64,000 nucleotides of DNA, taken from positions 4,816,001 through 4,880,000 of the forward strand of contig NC_090946.1 of assembly GCF_040807025.1 (NCBI RefSeq), written 5' to 3'. The position numbers were made by a program, and so were the translations under genes. Positions 24,545 through 52,055 of this stretch are shown piece after piece. Position 1 is the first letter of the stretch. Every line of letters begins with the position of its first letter. Origin of the DNA: Struthio camelus (Eukaryota > Chordata > Aves > Struthioniformes > Struthionidae). The notes beneath the pieces were generated by a model. It was not told where the DNA came from, ran no database searches, and saw only the letters and a program-made list of their open reading frames with translations.

Positions 24545-27172
24545 CTCAGCAGAAGCACATTTCTTTATTAGCACTGCATAGATATTAAACTCCTTCTCCC
24601 CTCACAAGCCTTCCCCACCACGCCAGGAGACTTTTTTTTTTTTTTTTTTTTTTAAAATACCACAGTGAGAACTGCTTGGTGCAAGGAAAGACAGCCCTTT
24701 CCCAAGGCAGCCCGTTCAACATCCACACAGTGCTGCTGTGGAGGTGCCTGAAATTTGATTAACATAACCCTTAAGATTGATGAACCTCTCCCTCCACCCC
24801 ACCCCACAGTGGGTTAGACGTTGATTCATTTTACCTTTAACTTTGAGCTGCTGATTAGCCTAGAAAGTGAGGCACTGTTTATTATTTGTATTAAAAAAAA
24901 AAAAAGCCACTCCAGCATTCACAGGGCAGGCTGAATAAGTTGCAGTCCTTTCCAACTTGGAATATGTGTTTTTAAGCACTGAGTCTCTTACAAGATCCTG
25001 AGGTTGTTCACATATGTATTTCAGGGAAGCTCCTCTGGCCAGAGACAGATCACAACATATTGATTCAGAGCCAATGCTCTTTTGAGCATCTTCAAGCAAA
25101 ATTATAGTGATTCACTCCCCTGTCAAAGAGCTAAAAACATACAGGTAAAATATGCATTTCCAACATGTGCTAAAGACGCTGTGATTCCACCACCTCTCAG
25201 CTGGAGATCTGCTGTTTCAGTGAGACACAGAGGCTGCATCTGCTCCGCAGGGCGGAGAAACTCTGCTACATACCCCGCGGCACTGGTCGCTGCGTACGTG
25301 CCCTGGCCACTGCTTGCCTGCGACTGCAAAAAATGAGGCCAGACCTCAGACCTGGAAGGCAATGTGGGTGCAGAGACAGGGAGGGCATACTGGAGCGCAG
25401 CAGAAGATTGTCTTGCCTGGATGACAGAAGGCCCACAACTGCAGAACAAGCAGAGAGCAGCCTCCTCACCATGCAGGTGCAGGCTACAGGACTAAGGCTC
25501 AGCATTTTAGGGCTGCATTGCTCATCACAGTGGGAATCTGCTCTCCAAATCACTTGGACAACTCCAGAGCTCCTGCCCTAAAGCTCCTGTGGGACATCAG
25601 ATGGGGTGCAGCAACAGCAGCAGTTTTATATGCACCTCACTTGTGCTTCAAGGCCCATTTTCAAAATGTTTTCAGGAACAGCTCAAGGGGGTACACTTAA
25701 CAGGCAAAGCCACTTACATCCACCCTGTCCTGATGTTCATCTCCACTAGTTTTACGCAGAGATTCACATTTACGCAACCCTGAAAATTAATCCGTGGGAC
25801 AACTGCAGAATGATTGCTGTATGTATGCAGCTGAATGTAGCTGAATATACATGAAGTTTAGGAAGAAAGTATGCCATCATGATTTTAGAGGCTGTTTCTA
25901 GCTCTAGAAGAACTGACGTTTTATTGGCCCTTCATATAAATACCTGGTGACCCAGCTGGCAATACAGAAAGGTGAATTTTTCTTAGGGCTGGACTCTTCA
26001 GCCTGTGGCATTATAAAATTCAGTATTAATTTCTATCACCTAGGACAGACAGATGTCAACTACAATCAAAAGCAACACACAAAGCTTTAAGCTTCTCTAT
26101 ATTAAAACTACTGGGAGGTTGCCCATACAGTAATTGCTTAATTCATTCCTCTGTCATGGTTACAACAGCCCATTTTCCTTCATGATTCACTCTGAGGCCG
26201 TAGCATACACTGCAGTTTTCCTTAATAAGGCACCTTAATTTGATGCGTTTAATACTCCCTGGAAGCATCCACAAGTACTGTTGCATTCACTTTAACTTCC
26301 TCTAGTCAAGCAAACATGTAGTGTAAGCACATGCTTTTACCAAAAGAAAAAGCTTAAAAAAATCCCAACCCAAAAGTCAACCTCCTTCTGCCTGACTCAT
26401 TCATGGATATCACAATACAGGTCTGACATTTTAACTGTTCCCAGAATGATGGATGGTGACACCTCTGAATGGATAACACAGCAGGATGCAGTCAGTCAGA
26501 GGAGCAGAGACTTCAGGCTGCACCAAAATATCTTGAGAAGTAGTCGGGATAGGAAAGGAAGCGTACAAAGAAATATATGTGGTGTTTTAATTAGGCTTGA
26601 GGAATCACGGCCTGAAACACTGCTTTGATGTTCATGATAGCTACCGCCACGATTCAGTCGGCATCAAGTTTTCCCAAAATGGAAGCTATTAATCCCATTG
26701 GAATGTCACAATGGGAAATCCCTCCGTCCAGCAGTAGCGTGCTAGATGCTAGCTATTAAATGGCACTCCGTTTTTAAAGAGAGAAAAGTTATTCCCTAGC
26801 CTGTTCTTCTGGATTGACTTTCTGTACTCAGCAATGGCTGCCTCCTGTTCCAAGCACACCAACAGCCTGCTCTGATGGTGATGTCCCCTGGATGAACCTC
26901 AGCTCTGTAGCACTGAGAATCTGGATGGCTTATGAACAGGATGAATCAGGCTGATCATAAGAGGAAAAAAAAGAAACCCACACTTTTCCTTCTGTCCTAC
27001 CGTCTGATTCATTCTGTCAGCAAAGCCCAGCTGCATCTGTTCACAGACTAGACAGGAAAGAGTCCACAAGTGACAATCCTAGAATCACAAGCAGGAAGAA
27101 AAAATTGTGCGCCCCAGCTCAATAGTCAAAGGCCTCTTGGCAGTCAGGGTGCTGTCCCTCCACCAGTGGATA
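24545..27172 (-). other. IVD: probable IVD 3' untranslated region
   Basis: This is sequence downstream of the IVD stop codon in the direction of transcription, without further coding exons. Candidate poly(A) signals on the minus strand are AATAAA at 25925-25920 and at 24569-24564. The latter is followed by a GT-rich stretch (gtgcttctgctgagtgacc), so it is the better-formed distal site. Use of the distal site would give a 3' UTR of about 2.6 kb. A T-run lies at about 24632-24653 on the plus strand, and an A-run at 24893-24905. The exact end is not determinable without transcripts. Confidence 0.4.
24564..24569 (-). terminator. candidate distal IVD poly(A) signal AATAAA
   Basis: Reading the minus strand, AATAAA is followed by a G/T-rich downstream element within 30 bases, matching a vertebrate cleavage site. 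It is the best-formed signal found downstream of the IVD stop. The alternative is 25925-25920. Confidence 0.35.
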
Positions 27173-44107
<16,935 letters not shown>

Positions 44108-44233
44108 GCTCGCCCCGGGCCGGCCGCGGCGCGCAGGCGCAGCCCGGCCCCCGGCGGCGCGTCCCGCCCGCTCTCTTCCCCCTCCCAGCCCGCTCTCCCG
44201 CCAGCGCGGCGCTCACAGCTCCCTTCTCAGGTG

Positions 44234-44239
44234 TTTAAT
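44234..44239 (-). terminator. KNSTRN: KNSTRN poly(A) signal, ATTAAA variant
   Basis: On the minus strand ATTAAA lies 375 bases after the KNSTRN stop codon and is the only good signal before the IVD promoter island. Cleavage would fall at about 44210-44220, roughly 110 bases from the IVD ATG. ATTAAA is the commonest variant of the canonical signal. Confidence 0.55.
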
Positions 44240-44613
44240 ACACAGAAGATACTACTAGTAACAAAGTATTACCGGGTTAAAGCACTAAGCCGTTCACCAG
44301 GAAGGTATGCAGGAAGAGACAATGCCTAGTCCGGCCTGGACTCCAGCACCTTCTGAGAGAGCCACAAGAGCTACAAGCACTTTCCCCTCCGTAGCAGGTC
44401 GTTACCGCTCTCTCCTACACCACTTTTCCCATCTCCATCAGTTGCTACCCCACCAGAGACAGCTCAGTAATGTTCATCCAGATGCCACAATGCCCAGCTC
44501 ATTGATTCAGACTGCCAGACATAACAGCTAGGTTTACAGTGTAAAGAAATCAATGAACTAGGAGTAAAGCATATATATAAAAAAAAAAAGGCAGTACAGT
44601 CAGTCCTTGAGCC

Positions 44614-47600
44614 TCACATAGCCAGAAGCAGCTCCATCTGATCAAGCATTGCTGAACATTGCTCCATTTCTGCTTGAAAGAAGGAATGCTTCTCCAGGGA
44701 CTGGTATCTCTCTTCTTCTGCCAATTTCCACTTAGCCATTGCTGTCTGCATAGAAAAGTCAGTGCATACTAAATTTCACTAATACAAGAGTACTGAATAG
44801 CAAAGCTAAGTTCAACAATAACTTCAGCTGAAAATGGGGAAAAGCTTGTTATAGCAAGAGAGCTCATTTGAGCTCTTCAGCACAGTCTTACCTACTAAAC
44901 TAAGATTAGTCGAGCTTGACTGGGATGTCTTTTCCTTTGCTTCTTTCAGAAAAATGGCAGTTTATCAAAGACTAAAGTTTAGGAAGTCTTAAATAACAGC
45001 AATTTCATTAGGTTAGCTCTTAAACTTCTTACCAAGAATTCCAGAGCTGGAATTTAAATGACTATTTGGGTACGTATACAGATAAAATGCTCACAGTATG
45101 ATACTTATTGAACCTACTTGTGCTTACACACTTCTTAGTTCCTAGAGAGACTACTGGTCTCTCCAAATTAGATCAAGTCTTCCAAGTTCCAGTATAACCA
45201 CCAGACTACTGGATCAGTGTTCTTCCAGTGGTGTCTACAATACAATACATCTGCAATACAGGCTTGTAAAACCTTCCCTGCGAAGAGATGGGCTTAGCAG
45301 AGATAGCTCGATTTCCCATATTAGTATCCATCTTTATCCTGTAACTGATTCAATCTTACTTGAAAACTATCAGTCATTACTATCACTTCCTAAGGCAGGT
45401 TCTATTCTCTATCTTGTTTAAACTTGAATTATATACAACTCAGCTTGAAGTGACTTAGATGAGAATTACTATTGCCCCACCATAAATCTTGCTATAATCC
45501 CTTCATTTAGAAGGGGAGTAACATCTACAGTTTCCTTATTATGCCTTTATTTATAATGAAATATGAGTCATGCTGTAGGCATTCACTACCTAGTTTATTT
45601 ACAGAATGGGCCAGCATAGGGAGGTGGAAAACAAAATTTCACTCAGCACCAGGTGTTTGTTACCTGTTGACTGCGAAACAAAGTTATGGTCTTACCTGAA
45701 GCATCTCCTTTTCTTTTGCTGCTGTTTGATTAAACAGCCTCAATTCTCCTATGAGCTTCTCAGTCAACAGCTGAAAAGCCAGAGGAAGATAGTTTAGTAT
45801 GACACAGACAAATTGAAATTACTACCACTGTTGTGGAAACAGTTGCTGCAAAGAGCAGTAACACAAAGAACTTTTTCTAATAAAGCCCATCTAACTCATA
45901 TTTCCATTTCAATATTTTCTTACCATTGTCTGCTTCCGACATTCCTTTGTCTTTTCTTCCTCCTCCAAAATCTTGTTGCCTGTAACTGATTTATGAGCTA
46001 TATTAATGAATCTCTAACACACAGATGACTTTGCTGTACGAACTAACAGCTTACAGCTGTTAATAGCTTAGCTGTCAGAAATACTTTCTACAGAAAAAAA
46101 GTAAACTAAACATTTCAAAAATTTATCCAGGACAGGGTCTGCTGGAAAAAGTAGAAAAAGTAGAGGTACAATGGCTTTATTTTTGTAGCTTGGGGGGGGG
46201 GGGGGAAGGGAAGGGGAACACCCCCCACAAAAAATGGTGTTATATCAGTATTTCCTTGACAAGGAAGCAGAGGCTAGATGTTTTATGAACACAGTTGCAA
46301 CTGGAAATAAAAGGATGTTCTGCAGAATATACCACCAGTGTGGTATATGGTACTAGTTTCTCATTGTTAGTACTGAAATGTACAGTCTTTACCTGGATCA
46401 ATGTTTCTGCTTTCTAAAATCACCATGCAGGTCTCCTGAAATTTCTTGAGCTTCTCAACTTCCTGTAGCAGGCCTTCATTCTCCTCCCTTAGCTCTTTTA
46501 TAGTGCCCTGTCATTAACACAGGTTGTAAGTGAATCAAGTTTCCAAGAAGAGTTTCTTCCTGGTAGTCAGTAATATTGTGATGCTAACAGTTTAGCAGGT
46601 GCTACCCTAGCACCAAGAATCACATCTTGCCCTTCTAACTTTACCACTACTGCAGATTAATCTGTTTCAGATGCTCACTCCAGCCCCTTGACTGGATTAA
46701 TACATTTATCACATGCAGAAGTCACAACAGTGGCTAACAAATTTGATCTAAAAAGAAATTATCTCTAGAATAAGTCTAGCATGCTGCTTCTTGCGCTATA
46801 CACATTTCTTGAGTTTTAAACCAGAAGAGCATAGAACATAGGGAAGAAAGGGGCATCTTGGAGTCTTTGAGCTACACCATTATTCCCTTTGCAATTCAGA
46901 TAGTACCAGGCAATCTGATAAGCTGATCAGCCTCCTAAGTCTACTACAAGTCTGAGAGAATTAACAAGCACGTGGATTAAGGTGATCCAGCTGATAGTAT
47001 CAGAAGCTTTTTGAGCATTCCATATGCGGTCTCAAAGGCTCTTAAAGAAATTAAGCTATGAGATAAAAGGAAAGATCATCTCACAGATTAGTAACCAGCT
47101 GAGAACCAGGAAATAAAGTGAGCATTTACAATTGAAGGTTACCAGCAGGACCTTTTGCACATGTGATAGAATTTGTGTTGTTAAGTGTGTGCTACAGTGA
47201 CCTGTAAAAGGTGGTAAATAATGAAATGCCATTCAGGATAGTAGAATCTTAGTCTGATAAAACTTGCCAGAGACTAACATTATCTAGTTAACAATATGGC
47301 ACAATAGCACACGGAAGAAGCATAAGCTTACATACACCAAATTAACTGAGTTAGTAATACTAAGAATAATGTCAGTGTCCCTCAAATTCTTAGTGCCCAG
47401 CAGTGACCTAAATCCAAGTTCTTAACTACTAAAATGCAGGTATATACACTCCTGAAAAACCCCCATCTTCAATACTGTATGCAGTTCCCACACCACGCTT
47501 CTTGTGATGGGGTAACAGAACTAGCAGAGATTTGGCAAAGGGAATAAGGATGATCTAAAAAAATTGAATAGCTTATCTGCTGTATGAGGAGAGATGAAGT

Positions 47601-49922
47601 ATGTTAGGAGGTCAGGATGAAAGAAAGAATTAACAGACCAAGTCTTGAGTGGTAATTACTAAGAGATTGTTTACAGTTTCTCACAATGTAACAAGGGAGC
47701 ATCTGTCAACACTGAGGCTGTTTTATGCAAGCATATAATTGTGAACTTGAAATGTTCTCCTGCAATGAGTTTAAGATGGAATTGGAGCACTGATGACTAT
47801 TTAACAACAATCTGGATAATTTGGCATTATCTAGCCAAATACATCTGCATTTCTGCTGATAGACCAATGATATCCTGCTAGGACCTGTCAAAGAAGAAAA
47901 GATCCAGCCTACTCTTACACTCTACTAGCTTCTGATGGAGACAGAATAACAAGCAAGCATTTGGTCTGACCCTATAGAGGGCAGAATATAAGAATTGCTC
48001 AATTAATGTTTTTCTCCTTACCTGTGCTCCTGCTAGTCGGGAGTGCAGTTGTTGTTTAGCTGTTTCTAACAGCTGATTCTTGGTCTTCAGCTCTGTCTCT
48101 AATTTGTATCTGCTTAGAGGTCTGTAGAGTCAAACATCAAAGACTTAGGTGCAAAAATATCAGCGTTACATACCCCTTCTTTTATTTTCACCAAGTGTCG
48201 TCCTTTGAGTATTTGCTCTCGTTCATGACCAAGAGAGCTTTCATCAGTACACTTGCCAAAAGAAGCTGTATGTGGGGGAGAACTCATCATAACTCTTTGA
48301 GATGGAACATTGTTGCATTAGAGCAACTAGTAGCTATTTGAGAAAACATACCCTCTTGCAGCTGTCTTTTTTGAAAGTGGTTCCATTTTCTTGGCAGATT
48401 TAGGAAGCCTTAAAAAACAAGAAGAATACTATTACCACAGAAAGACACTGCATATTTACAGATTACCAAGTCTGCTGGTTTGAGAAGAACTGCAAAATGC
48501 TAAGCCACTTTCAGGATATTTATCAAGTAACAAATCCATCACTATTTCACTTTCACTTACCCTTGGTTTGTAGCTTTGAAGACACCATCTCCCGGCATAT
48601 TTGAGCTAAAGTTAAAATTGGGATCCTTGCTAAATTGTAGATCAGCTGTTTTGCTGACACATTGTTTCTTTGGTGGAAACACCATTTGCATTTCTGCAAG
48701 AGAAAGACAGCAATGAAAATACCACTGTCTGCAAGAGATCACTGTAATGTGCCAAACTACTGGAGCTACTAAGCTTTCAGTTTGACAAAAAAAAACATCT
48801 TACAGGGTTAGAACTGAGAAAGCAACAACTAACTAACAACTAAATTCTACTCATGGTTCAAAACAAGCCACAGATAGCTCATGGCAGACAGTGTTAAAAT
48901 ATAATTACTAGGCTAGCACTAATAGGATAAAGCTTGAAAACAATAATGCAGGCATGATAGTAAAGGAGGTCTCAACATTAGGCAAACAGCAAGCCACAGT
49001 GTTCCAAGCAAAGCTGTGCAGCACTGAAAGCAAATATATACAGCCCACATGAAATTCTCAGTGTAAGAGAGCTTTGTATTTTAATTTCCAATAGATATAC
49101 TTTTGAAATAACTCTAAAGAGAACTAGCTATTTATGTAAAGTTTATTTGGCCATAAAGCACATACATACATGCATAGAGTAAATAAAGCTTTGCTTACAG
49201 AGTGGCTTTTCAGAGCTTGTTTTGTGAGCTAAGCCTTTCTCAAATGGCATATCTATATCCAATTCATACTAGAGTTACACAGGGCAGGGGGGGTTCTATT
49301 CCTACACACTGGCTCTCATGTTCTAAATTTTAAGTCTAGGTGCCTCATACTTATAACAGGTAAAATGCTGCAAGTAGTATCTGAAGACCTACAGAAGTAA
49401 GAGCCTCTGAAGAAAAGTATTTTTAACCTCACAAAGCCACTGCATCCAGATAAGCAGGAGATACACCCTCGGCAGGCCTAACATCAGCACCAGACCAGCA
49501 GTCATCTCAAAAGGCTCAGCTGTGATTCTGATAGTAACAGCCCACCCTCCTCAAAAACACAGGTTTAGCCAAGAAATTTTAACTGCAAAATCTTAAGCAG
49601 AGATGATGCAGGTGTATAATTTCTATCAGAAGGTAGCCTAGGTTAGGAAAAAACAACAAAAAACTCTTAATAAGATTTCCACAACAGCCACCACAGACCA
49701 AGGCAGTATCGGAGCTCCTTAAAAGCTGCCTCCACTCCCGCCGCCCTCTGCGCTGGCCTAAGGCAGACACCCAGCACCGAGGGCCCGGGACCTCGGGGCA
49801 GGGCAAGGCAAGGCGGGCCACGCCCTCCCTGCTTGCCTGGCGGAGCCAGGCCGGGACGCACCTGCGGGGCCGCCACGGTGGAGCGCGCCGTACACGGGGA
49901 TGCGGGAGGGCTCGCTCTCCAT
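44614..49922 (-). CDS. KNSTRN: kinastrin / small kinetochore-associated protein (8 coding exons)
   Basis: Kinetochore and spindle protein (SKAP) that works with astrin at microtubule plus ends in mitosis. Coding exons (minus): 49922-49862, 48693-48561, 48408-48352, 48121-48022, 46507-46393, 45979-45924, 45770-45696, 44745-44614 (TGA). Phases join without a break, giving 242 residues, shorter than the 316 of the long human form. Residues 1-83 are basic, low-order sequence. From about residue 84 (PLSRYKLETELKTKNQLLE) to the end the chain is heptad-rich coiled coil, including KELREENEGLLQEVEKLKKF and a C-terminal MEQCSAMLDQMELLL. Residues 6-9 read SRIP, an SxIP-type EB-binding motif. The ATG at 49922 was chosen for its fair context (caggATGG) and spliceable phase. 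An in-frame upstream ATG at 50021 is possible. Identity rests on the coiled-coil pattern plus its place between DISP2 and IVD. Confidence 0.85.
44746..49861 (-). other. KNSTRN: KNSTRN introns
   Basis: Seven GT-AG introns. The largest are intron 4 (48021-46508) and intron 1 (49861-48694). They contain a G-run at 46192-46204 (in intron 5, 46392-45980) and otherwise unique AT-rich sequence. No nested gene was recognised. Confidence 0.8.
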
Positions 49923-50560
49923 CCTGCGCCGCGCCGCGCCGGCCCTCCCCTCAGCGGCCGCCGCCCGGTGACGCCTCTCCAACGGCTGCTCGCCTGCAAG
50001 CCCCGGCACAAACACCCTCACCCAGAGGCATCGTACGGCACCGCTCGGGCGTCAAGGCCCATTTCCCCATCCCTCCCCCCGCCCCGCCTTGCCCAGCGCC
50101 CCCTCGCCACCGCAGGGCGGGAAGAAGAGGGGAGACGGGAGAGAAGCACAAGAACGCAAAGGCACCTACCGCGCTCGCGCCGCCCGTTTGAATTCAAGCC
50201 GGCGCCTAACGGCTCCCGGGCGCGGCACATGCGCAGGCGCCGCCCGCGCGCTCGCCCCGCCCGCGGAGGCGGTGGTGCTGGCGCCGCGCGCAGGCGCAGT
50301 GCGGAAGCCGGGGAGGCGGGCAGGGGGCCGTTGTGTTGGGGGTGGGGCTGCGCGCGTGCTGTCTGCCTGCTCTCGCCTCAGGGGAGGGGACGTGGCGGCG
50401 GCGCTGGCGGCGGGGCGGCTCTGGCGGGGCCGGGCTCCATCTCGCTGCGGCGGCTCTGACGGGGAGGGTTTCAGGGGTGCCCTCCCCGCCGCCTGAGCCC
50501 CGCCGCTTGGGAACTCGGGGCAGCGGGGGCCCTGCGGGCCGTGCCCTGGGGGGAGCTGGG
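49730..50560 (-). promoter_or_regulatory. KNSTRN: KNSTRN CpG-island promoter with cell-cycle-type elements
   Basis: A strong CpG island covers KNSTRN exon 1 and about 600 bp upstream, with no TATA box seen. Around 50187-50212 are a TTTGAA palindrome (tttgaattcaa at 50187-50197), which resembles a CHR element, and TAACGG at 50207-50212, which resembles a B-MYB site. Together these are typical of G2/M genes controlled by the MuvB complex. NRF1-like motifs lie at 50230-50240 (gcgcaggcgc) and 50288-50299 (gcgcaggcgcag). A possible 5' UTR splice pair (donor ggtaggtg near 50170, acceptor cttgcag near 49998) would place the start site above about 50200. All of this is motif reading. Confidence 0.6.
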
Positions 50561-52037
50561 GCCACCCCCTCAGCGCTTTGGGTCGTTAAAGTCGCCCTCC
50601 CCTTGGCCCACACCGAAAGGGAGAAGGAGGCTCCTCTATAAAATCCGTTTGCTTGCTTGCTTCCGTGCTCTCATTGTTTTTTTCCAAGCATAACTTTCAA
50701 AAGGGGTGGCAAATCCTTCCAAATAATAAGGGGAGGCTGTTGTGCGGAGAGCAATTGGCTTGGTGTTGGCTTCGCGGCTTGAGTGCGGGTCCGCTTGCCG
50801 AAATACCGAGCTGAGCACCCAGCGTGAGAGCTGCTCCGCGAAAATGCAAACCCCCTCAGCGAAATTGAAATCAGTTACATGTTTCAGGTTGGGTTACTAG
50901 CTGTAAAAGTGCAGATGCCTAATCTACCTTTGGCAATCGCCATCCCTTTCCCACAGAGCAGGCAAAACGACTGTGGGTGTCAGAAGAATGAATCTCTTCA
51001 GGTGCATGTCTTCCTTTTGCTGATTATATTGCAAAAGACATGAGACTCGTAAGAGATGAAGAAAATGAGCCACGGTATTGGTGAAAATGAAGCATCACGC
51101 AGATTTAGGAAAGTTTGTCATACGCATTTATTTTACGTTAACCTGTAGAGAGAATGTTTTTCTTCTTTCAACAGATAAAGGCCAGGAAGTGTTTGTTTTT
51201 CTGTTTGTTTCTGGTAGAGAAAAAAATGTAAAATTCAAGAGTTGTCAGATATGCAAATTTTAAAAAGTTACATGTTTATCTAGAATACCTTGACTGGAAA
51301 CAAGCTATGAAGACAAAACACAAAGCGCCCAGGACAAGGACACTGTTTTCTCAAAGGGAAAATCTCACGTTGAAAATCTTTGGCTGTACCAGAAGGAATT
51401 TCTTCTGGTAAAACAAACTGAAATTGTTACTGAAAATACATTTGGGCTGGGTTTTATTTTTATAGCCTCCGTGATCAGTAAAAGACCATATCAAGTGAAA
51501 AGTCTTGATGAGATTGTTTGAAATATCTAAAGTGTTTTGTAGAGATCTGTGAACCTAGACTTCACATAAAACAGTTTCGGAATCAGTAGAAAAAAATGAA
51601 AGCCTTTCTTTTTGTTAACAACTCTCTTCACTTGATATCTAGATTTTATATATATATATATATATTTATTTATTTATATGTTTTAAATATGACTTCTCTG
51701 TCTTTAAATATCTGGAGAGACTCATCTCTCAGTATTTCTCTCCTGTATGGGTCTGACAAGAAAACAAAATCTAATCACCCTGTAGGAAATGACAGAGAAT
51801 GTTTACTTGATAAGCTCTGCAGTACAGCTGAGTATGTGGAACAGGACACTGGAAGGTCAAAGAGCTTGTACTGCGTTAAGATTGATCCCCTCACTAGTAT
51901 TGGATTTGCTGGTTCTGTGAAAACACAGGTGTTTGCACGGCTAAGAAATAGTCTCAGCTCTAGGAGAAATGGGAGGAAAGATGTGATATTTACAGTTCAG
52001 AGGAGATTTTGCCTTTCTCCTTTCCCAAGCAGTACGG
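50561..52037. other. DISP2-KNSTRN intergenic region, or DISP2 3' UTR
   Basis: AT-rich unique sequence with a TA/TTTA simple repeat at about 51645-51680. Additional minus-strand AATAAA motifs occur near 51657-51677 and at about 51126-51131, so the DISP2 transcript may extend past its first poly(A) signal at 52043-52038. Human DISP2 has a long 3' UTR, as I recall. No coding exon was recognised; the plus-strand open frame at 51596-52087 overlaps the DISP2 3' end and lacks resemblance to any family. Confidence 0.5.
51645..51680. repeat. TA / TTTA microsatellite
   Basis: A simple repeat of TA dinucleotides followed by TTTA units. It supplies overlapping minus-strand AATAAA motifs that could act as fortuitous poly(A) signals for DISP2. 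Confidence 0.85.
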
Positions 52038-52043
52038 TTTATT
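52038..52043 (-). terminator. DISP2: proximal DISP2 poly(A) signal AATAAA
   Basis: AATAAA begins 12 bases after the last base of the DISP2 stop codon (52058-52056) on the minus strand. If used, the 3' UTR would be only about 30-40 bases. Further AATAAA motifs lie 400-900 bases downstream and may be the ones used. Confidence 0.35.
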
Positions 52044-52055
52044 TCCTGCAAAATT

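Noticed and set aside
20380-27172. Expected BAHD1 coding exons downstream of IVD
   Set aside because: Neither strand shows the BAH domain or the large second exon. The gene, if syntenic, must have its coding part left of position 1 or elsewhere.
49833-50459. Plus-strand open frame of 208 codons
   Set aside because: It is antisense to the KNSTRN first exon and promoter island, arginine- and alanine-rich from CpG content, with no family resemblance.
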